The notes: generated by a model from the letters alone, not told the origin. Shown: positions 53,836 through 63,217, numbered from the stretch's first letter. The stretch: 64,000 nt of DNA from Streptoverticillium olivoreticuli subsp. olivoreticuli (GCF_003391135.1 NZ_CP031455.1:1922001-1986000); one strand, 5' to 3'. A program made the numbers and translations.

Positions 53836-56817
53836 TCAGGTGGCCGGTGTCGTCGCCGCGTCGAGGAGCGCGCGGGTCGGGGCCGCCTCCGGGACTCCCA
53901 GGCGGGTGAAGAGGGTGAGGGCCTCGCGGAGGTGGTCGTGGCCGCGGTCCGGGCGGCCGAGGCGCGGGAGGGCCTGGCCGAGTACGGCGTGGGCGAGCCC
54001 TTGGCAGTAGCTCTTGCCCAGGTCGCGGGCGATCCGCAGGGATTCCTCGGCGCAGGAGACCGCGTCCTCGTCCCGCCGTTCGTCGAGGCGGCACTCCGCG
54101 AGGCGCGCCCAGGCCAGCCCTTCCCAGCCGCGCTGGTGCTGGGCGATGAAGTGGCCGAGCGCGCCGCGCAGCCGGTCGGCGGCGAGTGCCGGGGCGCCGG
54201 TCCTGCGCAGCACGAAGCCGTGCTGGTAGAGCGTCATGGCGATGGTCGGTCCGTTGCCGGTCGCCTCGGCCAGCCGGACGGCGTCCGCGGCGGCGCGTTC
54301 GGCCTGCTCGGGCTGGTCGAGGGCGAGGTGCACGCGGGCGGTGTTGGCGAGGACCCGTGCCTCGCTGCCCTTGTCGTCGAGTCCGTCGCACAGGGAGCGG
54401 GCGAGCTCCAGCAGCGGGAGCGCCCGGGTGGGGCGGTCGGTGGCGAGGTGGAGGATGCCGAGCGCGTTGGCGGCGAGGTGGCGGCAGAGGCTGTCCCCGG
54501 AGTCCTCGGCGAGCCGCAGCGCGGTGGAGAGTTCGCGCTCGGCGGCGTCGTACACATCGGTGAGGTAGTGGAGGTTGCCGAGGGTGTAGCGGGCGCGGGC
54601 CTCGACGCGGGGTTCCCCGCGGGCCTGCGCGGTGTCGGCGGTGAGCTCGGAGAGGCGGCGCAGCTCCTCGCGGTGGGCGGGGCCCTCGATCAGACCGGAC
54701 CAGGTGAGCAGCAGGTCGCCCGCGGGGCGCAGGGCGTCGGGCGCGCCGGGTACGGCCTGGGCGAGGACGGAGGCCAGCGGTATGTGCTCGTGGCGCAGCC
54801 ACTGCCGGGCGCCGTCGGCGTCGGTGAAGGGCACGCCCGGCAGGGTGACGGGGTGCAGGTGGCGCTGGAGGGCGTGGTCGGGTTCGAGGGTCCGGGAGGC
54901 GTTGCCGACGGTGGCGAGGTGGTGGTCGAGGAGCCGTTGGACGGCGGCGTGGCGCTCCTGCCCGGTGTCGGTCTGCTCGGCCTGCCGACGCGCGTAGAGC
55001 CGGAGCAGGTCGTGGTAGCGGTAGCGGCCGGTGGCGTACGACTCCAGCATGCCCGCGTCGGCGAGGCCCTCGGCGAGGTCCTCGGCGGTGAACTCGTCGC
55101 AGCCGAGGAGGGCGGCGGCCGCCGACAGCGACAGGTCGGGGGCGGCGGCGAGGGCCAGCAGGCGGAAGGCCCTGGCCTGGTCGTCGGCGAGGTGGCCGTA
55201 GCCGAGCCTGAAGGTGGCCTCCACGGTGAGGTCGCCGGCCTGCAGTTCGTCGAGCCTGCGGCGTTCGTCGTCGAGCCGGGTGACGAGGGAGGCGATGGTC
55301 CAGCCGGGGCGGGCGGCGAGCCGGGAGGCCACGATGCGCACGGCGAGCGGCAGATGCCCGCAGGCCGCGACGAGCGCGGCGGCCGCCCGCGGCTCGGCGG
55401 CGACCCGCTCGGCGCCCACGATGGTGGCGAGGAGCGAGAGGGCCTCGGGGGCGGTGGCGACACCGACGTGGAAGTGGCGGGCGCCGCCGAGGGTGATGGC
55501 GCGGGACCGGGTCGTGACGAGGACGGCGCAGCCCGCGGTGCCGGGGAGCAGGGGGCGGATCTGGGCGGCGTCGCTGGCGTTGTCGAGGAGGAGCAGGACG
55601 CGCCGGTCGGCGAGCACGGAGCGGTAGAGCGCGGCGCGTTGCCCCAGTTCGTCGGGGATATCGGGTTCGGGGACGTCCAGGGCCTGGAGGAAGTGGGACA
55701 GGACGCTGCCGCTGTCGGCGGGGTGCGGCCCGGCGCCCTGGAGGTCGACGTACAGCTGGCCGTCGGGGAATTCCGGCCGGGCGGCGTGGGCGGCGTGCAC
55801 GGCGAGCGTGGTCTTGCCGACACCGCCGATGCCGGTGAGCATGGCGATCATCACGGCGGGCCCGGAGGTGCCGGTGAGGGCGGCGAGCACGTCCTGGACG
55901 AGCTCTTCGCGGCCGGTGAAGTCGGGGATGCCGGCCGGCAGCTGGAAGGGGACGGCCACGGGGCGGGCGGGGCCCGCGGGCTCGGCCGGGGCCGGCGCGG
56001 GGCCGGGGCCCGCGGACGGGGCGTAGGACAGCGCGGGGTCGGCGGCGAGCACCCTGGCGTGCAGTTCGGTCAGTTCGGGGCCGGGTTCGACGCCGAGCTC
56101 GGCGACCAGCAGGCGCCGGGTGTCGGCATAGGCGGCGAGGGCGTCGACCTGGCGTCCGCAGCGGTAGAGGGCGAGGATCAGCAGGGCGCGGAGGCGTTCG
56201 CGCAGGGGGTGTTCGGCGGCGAGGGAGCTCAGCTCGGGGACGATCTCGGAGTGGCGGCCGAGGGCGAGGGCGCAGTCGAAGAGCCCTTCCTGGGCGACGA
56301 GGCGGGCCTCGGAGAGCCGGTGCCGCTGCCGTTCGGCGTACGGGCCGGGGAGACCGGCCAGCGCGGCGCCGTGCCAGAGGTCCAGGGCGTCGGCGTAGCG
56401 GCTGTGCGCGGTCTCGGTGTCCCCCGCCTCGCGGGCGTCGGCGGCCTCGGCGAGGCGGCGCTGGAAGACGACGGCGTCGACCTGTTCCGGCGGTATGCGC
56501 AGGGCGTAGCCGCCGGCGGAGGAGACGAGGACGGTGGCCGGGGTCCTGGCCACGCGGCCGGGTTCGAGGAGGTTGCGCAGGCGGGAGGCGTAGGTGCGGA
56601 TGGTGCCGAGCGCCTGGGGCGGTGCCAGTTCGCCCCACAGGGCGTCGATCAGTTCGTCGCTGGAGACGGTGCGGCCTCCGCGCAGCAGGAGGACGGCGAG
56701 CATGGCGCGCTGCTGGCGCGCTCCGAGCTCGATCTGCCGCCCGTCGAGCTGCGCGCGCACCGGGCCGAGCAGCTGGAAAGAGAGCTGTGCTCCGGTTGTC
56801 GCTCCGCTGGCGCCCAT
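53836..56817 (-). CDS. SARP family regulator, AfsR-like, with NB-ARC and TPR
   Basis: 993 residues. OmpR-type winged helix (LSFQLLGPVRAQLDGRQIEL, LRGGRTVSSDELIDALWGEL), bacterial transcriptional activation domain (YADALDLWHGAALAGLPGPY, ALAAYADTRRLLVAELGVEP), then an NB-ARC with DFTGREELVQDVLAAL, Walker A GIGGVGKTTLAVHA, Walker B RVLLLLDNASD, the GLPL-like ACGHLPLAVRIVASRL, and C-terminal TPRs. This is the full AfsR architecture. It activates secondary metabolism or development genes. ATG at 56817 follows GGGGGAG. A 59-residue peptide gene is divergent, with SARP-type repeats in its promoter. Confidence 0.92.
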   Translation of the reverse strand: MGASGATTGAQLSFQLLGPVRAQLDGRQIELGARQQRAMLAVLLLRGGRTVSSDELIDALWGELAPPQALGTIRTYASRLRNLLEPGRVARTPATVLVSSAGGYALRIPPEQVDAVVFQRRLAEAADAREAGDTETAHSRYADALDLWHGAALAGLPGPYAERQRHRLSEARLVAQEGLFDCALALGRHSEIVPELSSLAAEHPLRERLRALLILALYRCGRQVDALAAYADTRRLLVAELGVEPGPELTELHARVLAADPALSYAPSAGPGPAPAPAEPAGPARPVAVPFQLPAGIPDFTGREELVQDVLAALTGTSGPAVMIAMLTGIGGVGKTTLAVHAAHAARPEFPDGQLYVDLQGAGPHPADSGSVLSHFLQALDVPEPDIPDELGQRAALYRSVLADRRVLLLLDNASDAAQIRPLLPGTAGCAVLVTTRSRAITLGGARHFHVGVATAPEALSLLATIVGAERVAAEPRAAAALVAACGHLPLAVRIVASRLAARPGWTIASLVTRLDDERRRLDELQAGDLTVEATFRLGYGHLADDQARAFRLLALAAAPDLSLSAAAALLGCDEFTAEDLAEGLADAGMLESYATGRYRYHDLLRLYARRQAEQTDTGQERHAAVQRLLDHHLATVGNASRTLEPDHALQRHLHPVTLPGVPFTDADGARQWLRHEHIPLASVLAQAVPGAPDALRPAGDLLLTWSGLIEGPAHREELRRLSELTADTAQARGEPRVEARARYTLGNLHYLTDVYDAAERELSTALRLAEDSGDSLCRHLAANALGILHLATDRPTRALPLLELARSLCDGLDDKGSEARVLANTARVHLALDQPEQAERAAADAVRLAEATGNGPTIAMTLYQHGFVLRRTGAPALAADRLRGALGHFIAQHQRGWEGLAWARLAECRLDERRDEDAVSCAEESLRIARDLGKSYCQGLAHAVLGQALPRLGRPDRGHDHLREALTLFTRLGVPEAAPTRALLDAATTPAT

Positions 56818-56922
56818 GTCTCCCCCGACCTCGCCGCGCACACTCCGCCCGGCGACAAGGGGGACAGTATCTCAGGGCTCCGTGCCGCAGGAGCCGCCCG
56901 TGACCTGGCCGGTACTCATCTA

Positions 56923-56954
56923 TTGATCGTCTGTTGATCGCGGTGTCACATACT
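56923..56954 (+). promoter_or_regulatory. SARP-type promoter
   Basis: Two heptamers TTGATCG (56923-56929 and 56934-56940) spaced by 11 bp, one helical turn. Eight bases after the second comes CATACT (56949-56954), a -10 candidate. Direct heptamer repeats at 11-bp spacing, 8 bp from the -10, are the standard AfsR/SARP operator layout. Confidence 0.75.
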
Positions 56955-56995
56955 GCGGGGAAAGACCGTGTTCGACCCGCATGACAGGAGTTCCC

Positions 56996-57175
56996 ATGAG
57001 CACCGAGGCCCCGAAGCCCGCCGAGGCCGCGCAGCCCGCCGAGCAGAACACGCCCAGCGAGCAGGCCATCCTCGCCGGACTGGGCGCGCCCATCGAGCAC
57101 ACGGAGGGCGCCCCGATCCCGGGCACGGAGCACAGCGGTCCGATCCACCCGACCCACACGACGGGCGCGCAGTAG
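56996..57175 (+). CDS. 59-residue peptide, candidate SARP target
   Basis: 59 residues, acidic and Pro/Ala/Thr-rich: TEAPKPAEAAQPAEQNTPSE then QAILAGLGAPIEHTEGAPIP. No signal peptide or hydrophobic segment. AGGAG precedes the ATG. It recalls AfsS, the 63-residue Pro-rich product encoded beside afsR, in size, composition and promoter, though no sequence homology can be claimed; a peptide precursor is another option. Followed by a terminator. Confidence 0.7.
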   Translation: MSTEAPKPAEAAQPAEQNTPSEQAILAGLGAPIEHTEGAPIPGTEHSGPIHPTHTTGAQ

Positions 57176-57209
57176 GCCGCGGCAGCCGGGCCGTGAGCGG
57201 CCGGCACCG

Positions 57210-57245
57210 ACGGGCCCCCGATCGCGGAAGCGGTCGGGGGCCCGT
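57210..57245 (+). terminator. terminator-like hairpin
   Basis: A 16-bp stem with one G-T pair (arms 57210-57225 and 57230-57245, starting ACGGGCCCCCGA) and a GGAA tetraloop, 35 bases after the peptide gene. Confidence 0.75.
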
Positions 57246-57630
57246 CGTCGTCGGCGCGTCTGACGGTCCGTTAAGGGAGCGCAAAGAAACCGTCCGCCCG
57301 CTCCCAAAGAGAGCGATTACCGGACAGCCGCACCCCTTCTTGTCCGCTCACCGCCCAGCGCCCATCCGCGCCCGTCACAGGCGTTTACGGGGACGGTTCG
57401 CGATGCCCCTGTGACGCGCGGGGCTTGCCGGAGCACGGCCCGTACGACCGAATGTCGCTCTTGAACGTTCACGCGGACGGTCGGGATACTCCGGGAATTG
57501 ACATGGACGCGACTAGCGTCTCCCGGCCACCGCCGGGCCGCGCATCGGCCGTCACGCCCCTGTCGTCACGTCACATGCACCCTCCGTGCCCGGACATCGG
57601 TCTCACCGGGCACCCCCCACAGGAGGTCTC
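57246..57630. other. promoter region of the serine protease gene
   Basis: About 385 bases without a gene. TTGACA at 57498-57503 is the only consensus-like -35 element, embedded in GGAATTGACA; a matching -10 is not obvious. No inverted repeats of note. Confidence 0.4.
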
Positions 57631-58527
57631 GTGAAACGTCCTCGCATATCCGCACGCCGCTCCGCCATGGCCGGTACGGCCGCCGCGGTCCTGGCGACCG
57701 CCGCGCTCACCCTGCCCGCCGCCCACGCGACGCCCGCCCCGGCCGCGCACTCGGCGGCCGACGTCGCGTCGGCCAGGGCGACCCTGAAGGCGCAGGCGTC
57801 CATCCCGGGCACTGCCTGGTCGGTCGATCCCAGGACCGACAAGGTCGTGGTCACCGCCGACAGCACGGTCCGCGGGGCGCGCCTGAGCCGGCTCGGCAAG
57901 GTCGTCGCGAGCCTGGGCGACAAGGCCACGCTCAGAAGGACGGCCGGCACCTTCCGGCCGCTCATCGCGGGCGGCGACGCCATCTGGGGCAGCGGGGTGC
58001 GCTGTTCGCTCGGCTTCAACGTGACCAAGGACGGGCAGCCCTACTTCCTGACGGCCGGGCACTGCGGCAACGCCTCGGCCGACTGGTCCGACTCACAGGG
58101 CGGCCCCCAGGCCGGTACGACGGAGAGCTCGGTCTTCCCCGGCAACGACTACGCGCTGGTGCGCTACACGGGCTCGGCCGACCACTCCAGCGCGGTGGAC
58201 CTCTACAACGGCAGCCAGCAGAACATCAGCCGGGCCGGTGAGGCGACGGTCGGCGAGCAGGTGCAGCGCAGCGGCAGCACCAGCGGCCTGCACAGCGGCC
58301 AGGTCACCGGCCTCAACGCGACCGTCAACTACGCGGAGGGCACGGTCGACGGCCTGATCGACACCTCCGTGTGCGCCGAGCCGGGCGACAGCGGCGGCGC
58401 GCTGTTCGACGGCGACACGGCGCTGGGGCTCACCTCGGGCGGCAGCGGTGACTGCTCGTCCGGTGGCGAGACCTTCTTCCAGCCGGTTCCCGCGGCCCTC
58501 CAGGCCCTCGGGGCGCAGCTGCCCTGA
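57631..58527 (+). CDS. streptogrisin-like secreted serine protease (S1 family)
   Basis: 298 residues. Signal peptide (SAMAGTAAAVLATAALTLPA, cleavage near AHATP), a short alpha-lytic-type propeptide (residues about 40-110) and the S1 catalytic domain with TAGHCGN, NDYALVRYTG and AEPGDSGGALF (His, Asp, Ser). Cysteines in VRCSLGF and TAGHC, and SVCAEPG and GDCSSGG would pair. Extracellular trypsin/chymotrypsin-like activity. GTG at 57631 follows AGGAGG. Confidence 0.93.
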   Translation: MKRPRISARRSAMAGTAAAVLATAALTLPAAHATPAPAAHSAADVASARATLKAQASIPGTAWSVDPRTDKVVVTADSTVRGARLSRLGKVVASLGDKATLRRTAGTFRPLIAGGDAIWGSGVRCSLGFNVTKDGQPYFLTAGHCGNASADWSDSQGGPQAGTTESSVFPGNDYALVRYTGSADHSSAVDLYNGSQQNISRAGEATVGEQVQRSGSTSGLHSGQVTGLNATVNYAEGTVDGLIDTSVCAEPGDSGGALFDGDTALGLTSGGSGDCSSGGETFFQPVPAALQALGAQLP

Positions 58528-58564
58528 TCCTCCACCGGACAGCTGCACCGCCCGGCCACCGGCA

Positions 58565-58602
58565 CACGGCCCCTGTGCGCGCCTTCCGGCGCCGGGGGCC
58601 GT
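58565..58602. terminator. terminator-like hairpin between convergent genes
   Basis: ACGGCCCC pairs with GGGGCCGT across an inner GCGCC-TTCC-GGCGC stem, between the S1 protease and the NlpC/P60 gene, which converge. Confidence 0.65.
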
Positions 58603-58622
58603 TCGCCGCGGCAGGGCCCGGG

Positions 58623-59096
58623 TCAGTTGACGCGGCCGTACCAGACGCTGTTGCTCCAGATCTTCTCCAGCCGGACGGACGCGCCGGGCTTGGGCGAGTG
58701 CCAGATCTTGTTGTCCCCGGCGTAGATGCCCACGTGGTAGACGTTGCTGCCGGAGTGGAAGAAGACGAGGTCGCCGGTCTGGCGGGAGCCCGCGGACAGG
58801 TGCCGGGTCCTGTTGTACTGGTCCTGGGCGGTACGCGGCAGGTTCTTGCCGACCTTCTTGAACGAGTAGAGCGTGAGGCCCGAGCAGTCGAACCGGTTGG
58901 GGCCCGCGGCGCCGTACTGATAGGGCGAGCCCTTCTTGGAGGCGGCGACCTTCAGCGCGGCCTGACCCGGGGTCGCCGCCTGGGCGTCGGCCGCCACACC
59001 GGGCAGCAGCATCGAGGCGGTGACGGTGGCGGCGGTGAGGACGGTCGCGGCGCCGGCCCTGGACACGAGCGTGGATATGCCGGGGAACGCAGACAT
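58623..59096 (-). CDS. secreted NlpC/P60 cell-wall hydrolase
   Basis: 157 residues. Signal peptide (GAATVLTAATVTASMLLPGV, cleavage near AQAAT) and a minimal NlpC/P60 peptidase: PNRFDCSGLTLYSF with the catalytic Cys, and NVYHVGIYAGDN with the His. It cleaves peptidoglycan stem peptides. ATG at 59096 comes just after a c-di-AMP riboswitch in the leader; reading frames starting further upstream run through the aptamer and are not coding. Confidence 0.93.
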   Translation of the reverse strand: MSAFPGISTLVSRAGAATVLTAATVTASMLLPGVAADAQAATPGQAALKVAASKKGSPYQYGAAGPNRFDCSGLTLYSFKKVGKNLPRTAQDQYNRTRHLSAGSRQTGDLVFFHSGSNVYHVGIYAGDNKIWHSPKPGASVRLEKIWSNSVWYGRVN

Positions 59097-59104
59097 GTCA
59101 AACC

Positions 59105-59285
59105 CTTCGTCATCCGCCTGCGAAAGATGACCTGTCGGGTTCGGGCTGTCGAAGTTGCCCGGCCACATACGTGGCTTCACCCCAAGGACCACCGCCATCG
59201 TGGTCCGTCGTACCTGGGTCTCCCGCTCCTGCCGATCCATTCGGTCTGCTCCGCACCCGGAACGGCGGCAGGACTCGGCGTCCGC
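59105..59285 (-). ncRNA. ydaO-yuaA (c-di-AMP) riboswitch
   Basis: Read on the reverse strand the leader contains the class hallmarks in order: GGAGCGGGAGACCCAGGT, then TTGGGGTGAAGCC, then AGCCCGAACCCGACAGGTCA and CTTTCGCAGGCG, with pairing arms at the ends (around 59270 and 59112) and a variable hairpin (59196-59216). Actinobacterial riboswitches of this class sit before cell-wall hydrolase genes and turn expression down when c-di-AMP is high. Boundaries approximate. Confidence 0.9.
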
Positions 59286-59438
59286 CCGGGGTGCCCGTCT
59301 CGGTGACGGGATCTTGTGTTCGAGTCACGATCCTGCATCACGAAGAGCCGGAAACCGGAGCCAGGACGGCTTTCTGTGAACTTCTTCACTTCCCGGCATT
59401 CATGGAACCGGGGTACTTTCCCGTCGCACACAACCCGG

Positions 59439-59466
59439 TCAACTCCCATTCAATCTTGGGAGTTGA
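59439..59466. promoter_or_regulatory. perfect inverted repeat upstream of the riboswitch
   Basis: Ten-base arms TCAACTCCCA (59439-59448) and TGGGAGTTGA (59457-59466) with an 8-base spacer, in an AT-richer patch between the riboswitch and the divergent ligase gene. Reverse-strand TTGACC overlaps the left arm and could be a -35. A probable operator; regulator unknown. Confidence 0.55.
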
Positions 59467-59607
59467 GGGAAATCCGGGACTGAAATCCAGTCATACGACT
59501 CCGTCCGCCGCGAGTACGCGCACGAGGGCGTGACGTCTTTGCGTCAGAAATACGCGACCACGGGGGACGTGCGGTTCGCCGTGACAGCGTGGGGGTAGCC
59601 CTACGAC

Positions 59608-60690
59608 ATGCTCACCCTAGGGATCGAGGAGGAGTATCTTCTGCTCGACCCGGCCACCGCACTGCCCGTCCCCAAGGCAGAGCAGGTCTGCGCAGCGGTG
59701 GACCTGGAACCGGTCGTGCACGAGCGGGAGATTCAGGCGGAGTTGTTGCAGGCCCAGGTGGAAGTGGCCACTCCGGTCTGTGCGGACCTGGCGGAGGCGA
59801 GCAGCCATCTGCTGCGCCTGCGCCACGCCGTGAGCTCCGCCGCCAAGCGGAACGGCTGCCGGATCGCCGCGAGCGGCACGTCGCCCCGCGCGGGCCTGGT
59901 GCCCATACCCGTCACCCGGAACCCGCGCTATCTGGCGATGCGCGGCCGGGCGGCCCAACTGGTCGACGAACAGCTGGTCAACGGGATGCACGTGCACATC
60001 GCCATCCCCGACCGGGAGATGGGCGTCGCCGTCCTCAACCGCGTCCGCCCCTGGCTGCCGGTGCTGGTGGCCATGGCGGCCAACTCACCGATGTGGCACG
60101 GCCAGGACACCGGCTTCGCCAGCTGGCGCACCGTGGTCTACAGCCGCTGGCCCGTCTGCGGTCCGCCCCCGCACTTCACCGATCTCGCCGACTACGAGGA
60201 GCGTATCCAGGCGCTGTTCGTCGCCGGGGCGATCAGCGACCGGGGGCAGCTGTACTGGCAGGCCAGGCTGTCCGACCGCTACCCCACGATCGAGGTGCGC
60301 TGCCTGGACGTCCAGCTGCGCGCCGACGACGCCGTGATGTTCGCCGGGATAGTGCGCGGCATGGTGGCGACCGCCATCCGTGACGAGAAGAGCGGCCGCC
60401 GGATTGCGCACTGCCCGCCGGAGCTGCTCAGTGCCGCGAACTGGCATGCCGCCCGGCACGGTCTGGAGGGTGTGCTCGTCGACCCCGAGGGCAGGCGCCG
60501 CGGCGCCGACGACGTCGTCCGCTCCCTGCTCGGGCACATCGGGCAGGCGCTGGAGGAGGCCGGTGACATCCGTCAGGTGAGCTCGTCGGTGCACCGTCTG
60601 CTGCGGCGGGGCACCCCGGCGGACCGGCAGCGCCGGGTGCTGGCCGCCGACGGCATCAAGGCCCTCACCGACCTCATCACCGAACCGTGA
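59608..60690 (+). CDS. YbdK-type carboxylate-amine ligase (GCS2 family)
   Basis: 360 residues of the glutamate-cysteine ligase 2 family, actinobacterial YbdK type: [14 protein letters not shown] at the start, [31 protein letters not shown] and [16 protein letters not shown]. Members ligate Glu to an amine using ATP; several paralogues exist per Streptomyces genome and their substrates are mostly unknown. ATG at 59608 has no strong SD. Confidence 0.9.
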   Translation: MLTLGIEEEYLLLDPATALPVPKAEQVCAAVDLEPVVHEREIQAELLQAQVEVATPVCADLAEASSHLLRLRHAVSSAAKRNGCRIAASGTSPRAGLVPIPVTRNPRYLAMRGRAAQLVDEQLVNGMHVHIAIPDREMGVAVLNRVRPWLPVLVAMAANSPMWHGQDTGFASWRTVVYSRWPVCGPPPHFTDLADYEERIQALFVAGAISDRGQLYWQARLSDRYPTIEVRCLDVQLRADDAVMFAGIVRGMVATAIRDEKSGRRIAHCPPELLSAANWHAARHGLEGVLVDPEGRRRGADDVVRSLLGHIGQALEEAGDIRQVSSSVHRLLRRGTPADRQRRVLAADGIKALTDLITEP

Positions 60691-60730
60691 CCGGCGGCCG
60701 CCACGGGCCCCCGGGCCGCGCGCCGCCGCC

Positions 60731-61963
60731 TCAGCGGTGCGGGTCGCCCTCGATCCGGCCGCCCAGGGCGCGCGCCGTGGCGGGGAGATGGCGGACGCGG
60801 GTCGTCAGCAGCAGGACGGCGAGGCCCAGATACACATAGGTCAGGACGAGCCGGGCGGATTCCCCCGGCAGGGCGAACTGCACCGCGAAGAGGACGAACA
60901 GCCCGGCGGCCTGGAGGCGGGCGAAGCGCAGGTCGAGCAGGACCACCACGGCCAGGACGGTCTGGGCGGCGGTCAGCGCGACCTCGTCGACCTGCCGGGT
61001 CACCAGCGGCAGGGCCGCCCCGCCGCCGCCCAGCGCATGGGCCAGGGGCAGGCAACCGACCAGCAGGGTCCACTGGTTGACCTTGCTGGAGAGCAGCGCG
61101 CCGAGCCCGTCGCTCGCCCGCAGCCGCCAGGCGAAGACCACGGCGACGATGAGCTCCGGGGCCTCCGACGCCAGCGGCGCGAGCCACTGCACCAGGACGA
61201 AGCGGTCGATCCCCAGCGAGGCCCCCGCCTCCACCAGACCGTTGGCGAAGGGCTCCGCGCAGGCGAAGACGACAGCCGCGGCGGCGGCGAACAGGGTCGC
61301 GGTGGTGGCGCGGCGGCGGGGTGCTGCCAGCGTGGCGAGCCGCGCGGGGACCCCGACGAGCTCCTCCATCTCGCCCGAACTGCACTTGCCGATCCGGTAG
61401 AGGTAGTAGCCGTACCAGGGGACGAGCACCACCGGGACGTACCAGCCGATCTCCCGGGTCAGCGGCATCACGAAGGCGAGGACGGCGGCCACCGCGAGGA
61501 ACGCGACGTCGATGCGCCGGTGCGGCTCCAGCACGATCCCGGTGTCCGGCGCGGACCGCCGGCGCAGCGCGAGCGCCGAGGCGAGCGCGACCAACGGCCA
61601 GCCGACGCCGACGAGCAGCCGGTTGGCGCCGGTCATGTTGGCCGCGGCGTAGGCGGCGTACGAGGGGTCGGAGCCGGCCGCGTAGGCGAAGTACAGGTCG
61701 ACGGCATACTCGGGCAGCACCGCGATGAAGGCGAGCAGGGCGAGCGCGAGCGCGCCGGCCATGTCGGCGCGTGCGGTCTCGGCCGCCCACATCAGCAGCA
61801 GCGCCGAGCACAGCACGCCCAGGCCGAAGACGGCCACGGCCCACCCGGGTGAGAGCTCGGTCCCGCTCAGGCGCAGCACCGCCGCGGGGACCGCGCCGGC
61901 GCAGGCGGCACCGATGCGTACGGCGCTCGCCGCCGCGGAGGGCACCCCTCGGGTCTCGCGCAT
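60731..61963 (-). CDS. CaCA-superfamily cation exchanger
   Basis: 410 residues with about ten membrane helices and two inverted alpha-repeats of Ca2+/cation antiporters: LLAFIAVLPEYAVDLYFAYA with AAANMTGANRLLVGVGWP, and LAPLASEAPELIVAVVFAW with SSKVNQWTLLVGCLP. The acidic residues in the PE motifs bind cations. Exports Ca2+ or Na+ in exchange for H+; ion unknown. ATG at 61963; convergent with the ligase gene. Confidence 0.88.
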   Translation of the reverse strand: MRETRGVPSAAASAVRIGAACAGAVPAAVLRLSGTELSPGWAVAVFGLGVLCSALLLMWAAETARADMAGALALALLAFIAVLPEYAVDLYFAYAAGSDPSYAAYAAANMTGANRLLVGVGWPLVALASALALRRRSAPDTGIVLEPHRRIDVAFLAVAAVLAFVMPLTREIGWYVPVVLVPWYGYYLYRIGKCSSGEMEELVGVPARLATLAAPRRRATTATLFAAAAAVVFACAEPFANGLVEAGASLGIDRFVLVQWLAPLASEAPELIVAVVFAWRLRASDGLGALLSSKVNQWTLLVGCLPLAHALGGGGAALPLVTRQVDEVALTAAQTVLAVVVLLDLRFARLQAAGLFVLFAVQFALPGESARLVLTYVYLGLAVLLLTTRVRHLPATARALGGRIEGDPHR

Positions 61964-62392
61964 GACGGGCTCCTTCGCGTCGCGCCTGTACCCGTCGCTC
62001 TATCAGCAGGTACCGGCGGAGCCGCGTGGACAGCCCGGCGCGGAGCCGGGCGACGCCCGTTCGGAGCAGACGGGCACGGTCGCGGGGGCGGGGCCATGAC
62101 CCCGCCGTCTACATAACGCCGCTCGCGGAAGCTGCCGGCGGATGTTCCCCGCCCACTGCTGTCCCTGTCGGTCGGTCAGCGAACGAATGGTGTTCCCCTC
62201 CCTCCAGCTCCCTCGCAACCGCAGGATGCGGTGAAGTCGGCCAGGTCAGCGGCACCCCCGTGGCTGCTGACCCGCAGGTAGATCATGCAGGAGGGATGCG
62301 ATCATTTCTGCTGAGAACTTTTTGCAGGAAAAACTCGCCTATGAAATCGGCTTCCCCTGGCGGCGCCGTTCGTGATATTGGGGGAACCTCCG
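61964..62392. other. intergenic region upstream of two divergent genes
   Basis: About 430 bases between the divergent exchanger and MmyB-like genes. The last 120 bases are AT-rich for this genome and contain two copies of TGCAGGA (about 62287 and 62323) that might be regulator sites. No gene was found. Confidence 0.4.
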
Positions 62393-63217
62393 TTGGACAA
62401 GGAAGCCCTTCAGGCATTGCTCCGGGAACGCCGGGGCCGTATCGCGCCGGAGGACCACGGGCTCCTCCGCCCCTCGCGTCAGGGTCGGCGCGCCCCGGGG
62501 CTGACCCAGAGCCAGATCGACCAGCTGCTGCACCGCACCCACGGCACGTTCAACCGGCTGGAGACGGGCGCCTACCCCCATCCGCCGGAGGACCTGCTGC
62601 GCGACGTCGCCCGGCTGCTGGCGTTCACCGAGCACGAGTGGACGTCGCTGTGGCTCTACGCCGTGCGCCGCGACCCGCCCTACCCGCTGCACCAGCGCTC
62701 GGGCACGGAGGTGCCCCGGGCCTGGCAGGACGTCGTCGAGGGCCAGTCCCACATGGCGTACATCAACGACCAGTCCTGGCGGGTGCTCGCGCACAACCAG
62801 GCGTTCACCGAGATGTTCCCGCGCCGCGAGGTGCCGGAGAACACCATGCGGTGGATGACGCTCCACCCGGAGGCCCGTACGATCCTCACCGGCTGGCAGG
62901 AGCACTGGGTGCCGATGATCCTGCCGCAGATGCGCGCGGCCATGGCCGCGCTGCCCCACGACGAAACGCTCGCCGAACTGGAGGCGGACATCCTCGCCGA
63001 CCCGGTGGTGGGACCGCTGTACGAGGCGGGCGGCCGGGCGTACGTCCATCCCGACGGCGACGAACGGCCGCTGCTGCACCCGGTGCGGGGCCCCGGCTGG
63101 GTGTCGCTGTGCAGCGCCGAGCCTCTCGCGTCACCGCGTGCCCGGCTTATGGTGCTGGTCTTCCGCCCCGGTGACCGGAGCGGACCCACCCGCCGGCCCA
63201 TGCTGCGTGCAGGATGA
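62393..63217 (+). CDS. MmyB-like XRE transcriptional regulator
   Basis: 274 residues. N-terminal HTH_31 (LTQSQIDQLLHRTHGTFNRL, ETGAYPHPPEDLLRDVARLL) and the MmyB-like ligand domain (AYINDQSWRVLAHNQAFTEM, NTMRWMTLHPEARTILTGWQ). Such regulators often control an adjacent oxidoreductase or biosynthesis gene; here the next gene is a type III PKS. TTG at 62393 is spaced correctly from GGGGGAA; GTG at 62372 is an alternative. Confidence 0.88.
   Translation: MDKEALQALLRERRGRIAPEDHGLLRPSRQGRRAPGLTQSQIDQLLHRTHGTFNRLETGAYPHPPEDLLRDVARLLAFTEHEWTSLWLYAVRRDPPYPLHQRSGTEVPRAWQDVVEGQSHMAYINDQSWRVLAHNQAFTEMFPRREVPENTMRWMTLHPEARTILTGWQEHWVPMILPQMRAAMAALPHDETLAELEADILADPVVGPLYEAGGRAYVHPDGDERPLLHPVRGPGWVSLCSAEPLASPRARLMVLVFRPGDRSGPTRRPMLRAG

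Noticed and set aside
53608..56937. Forward open frame of over 1100 codons
   Set aside because: Antisense to the SARP regulator, repetitive Gly/Glu/Val composition, no domain.
53708..57307. Upstream extension of the clan GH-A hydrolase to a 1562-residue protein
   Set aside because: The extension is Arg/Pro-rich, overlaps the SARP gene in another frame, and the Tat signal at 53707 marks the true start.
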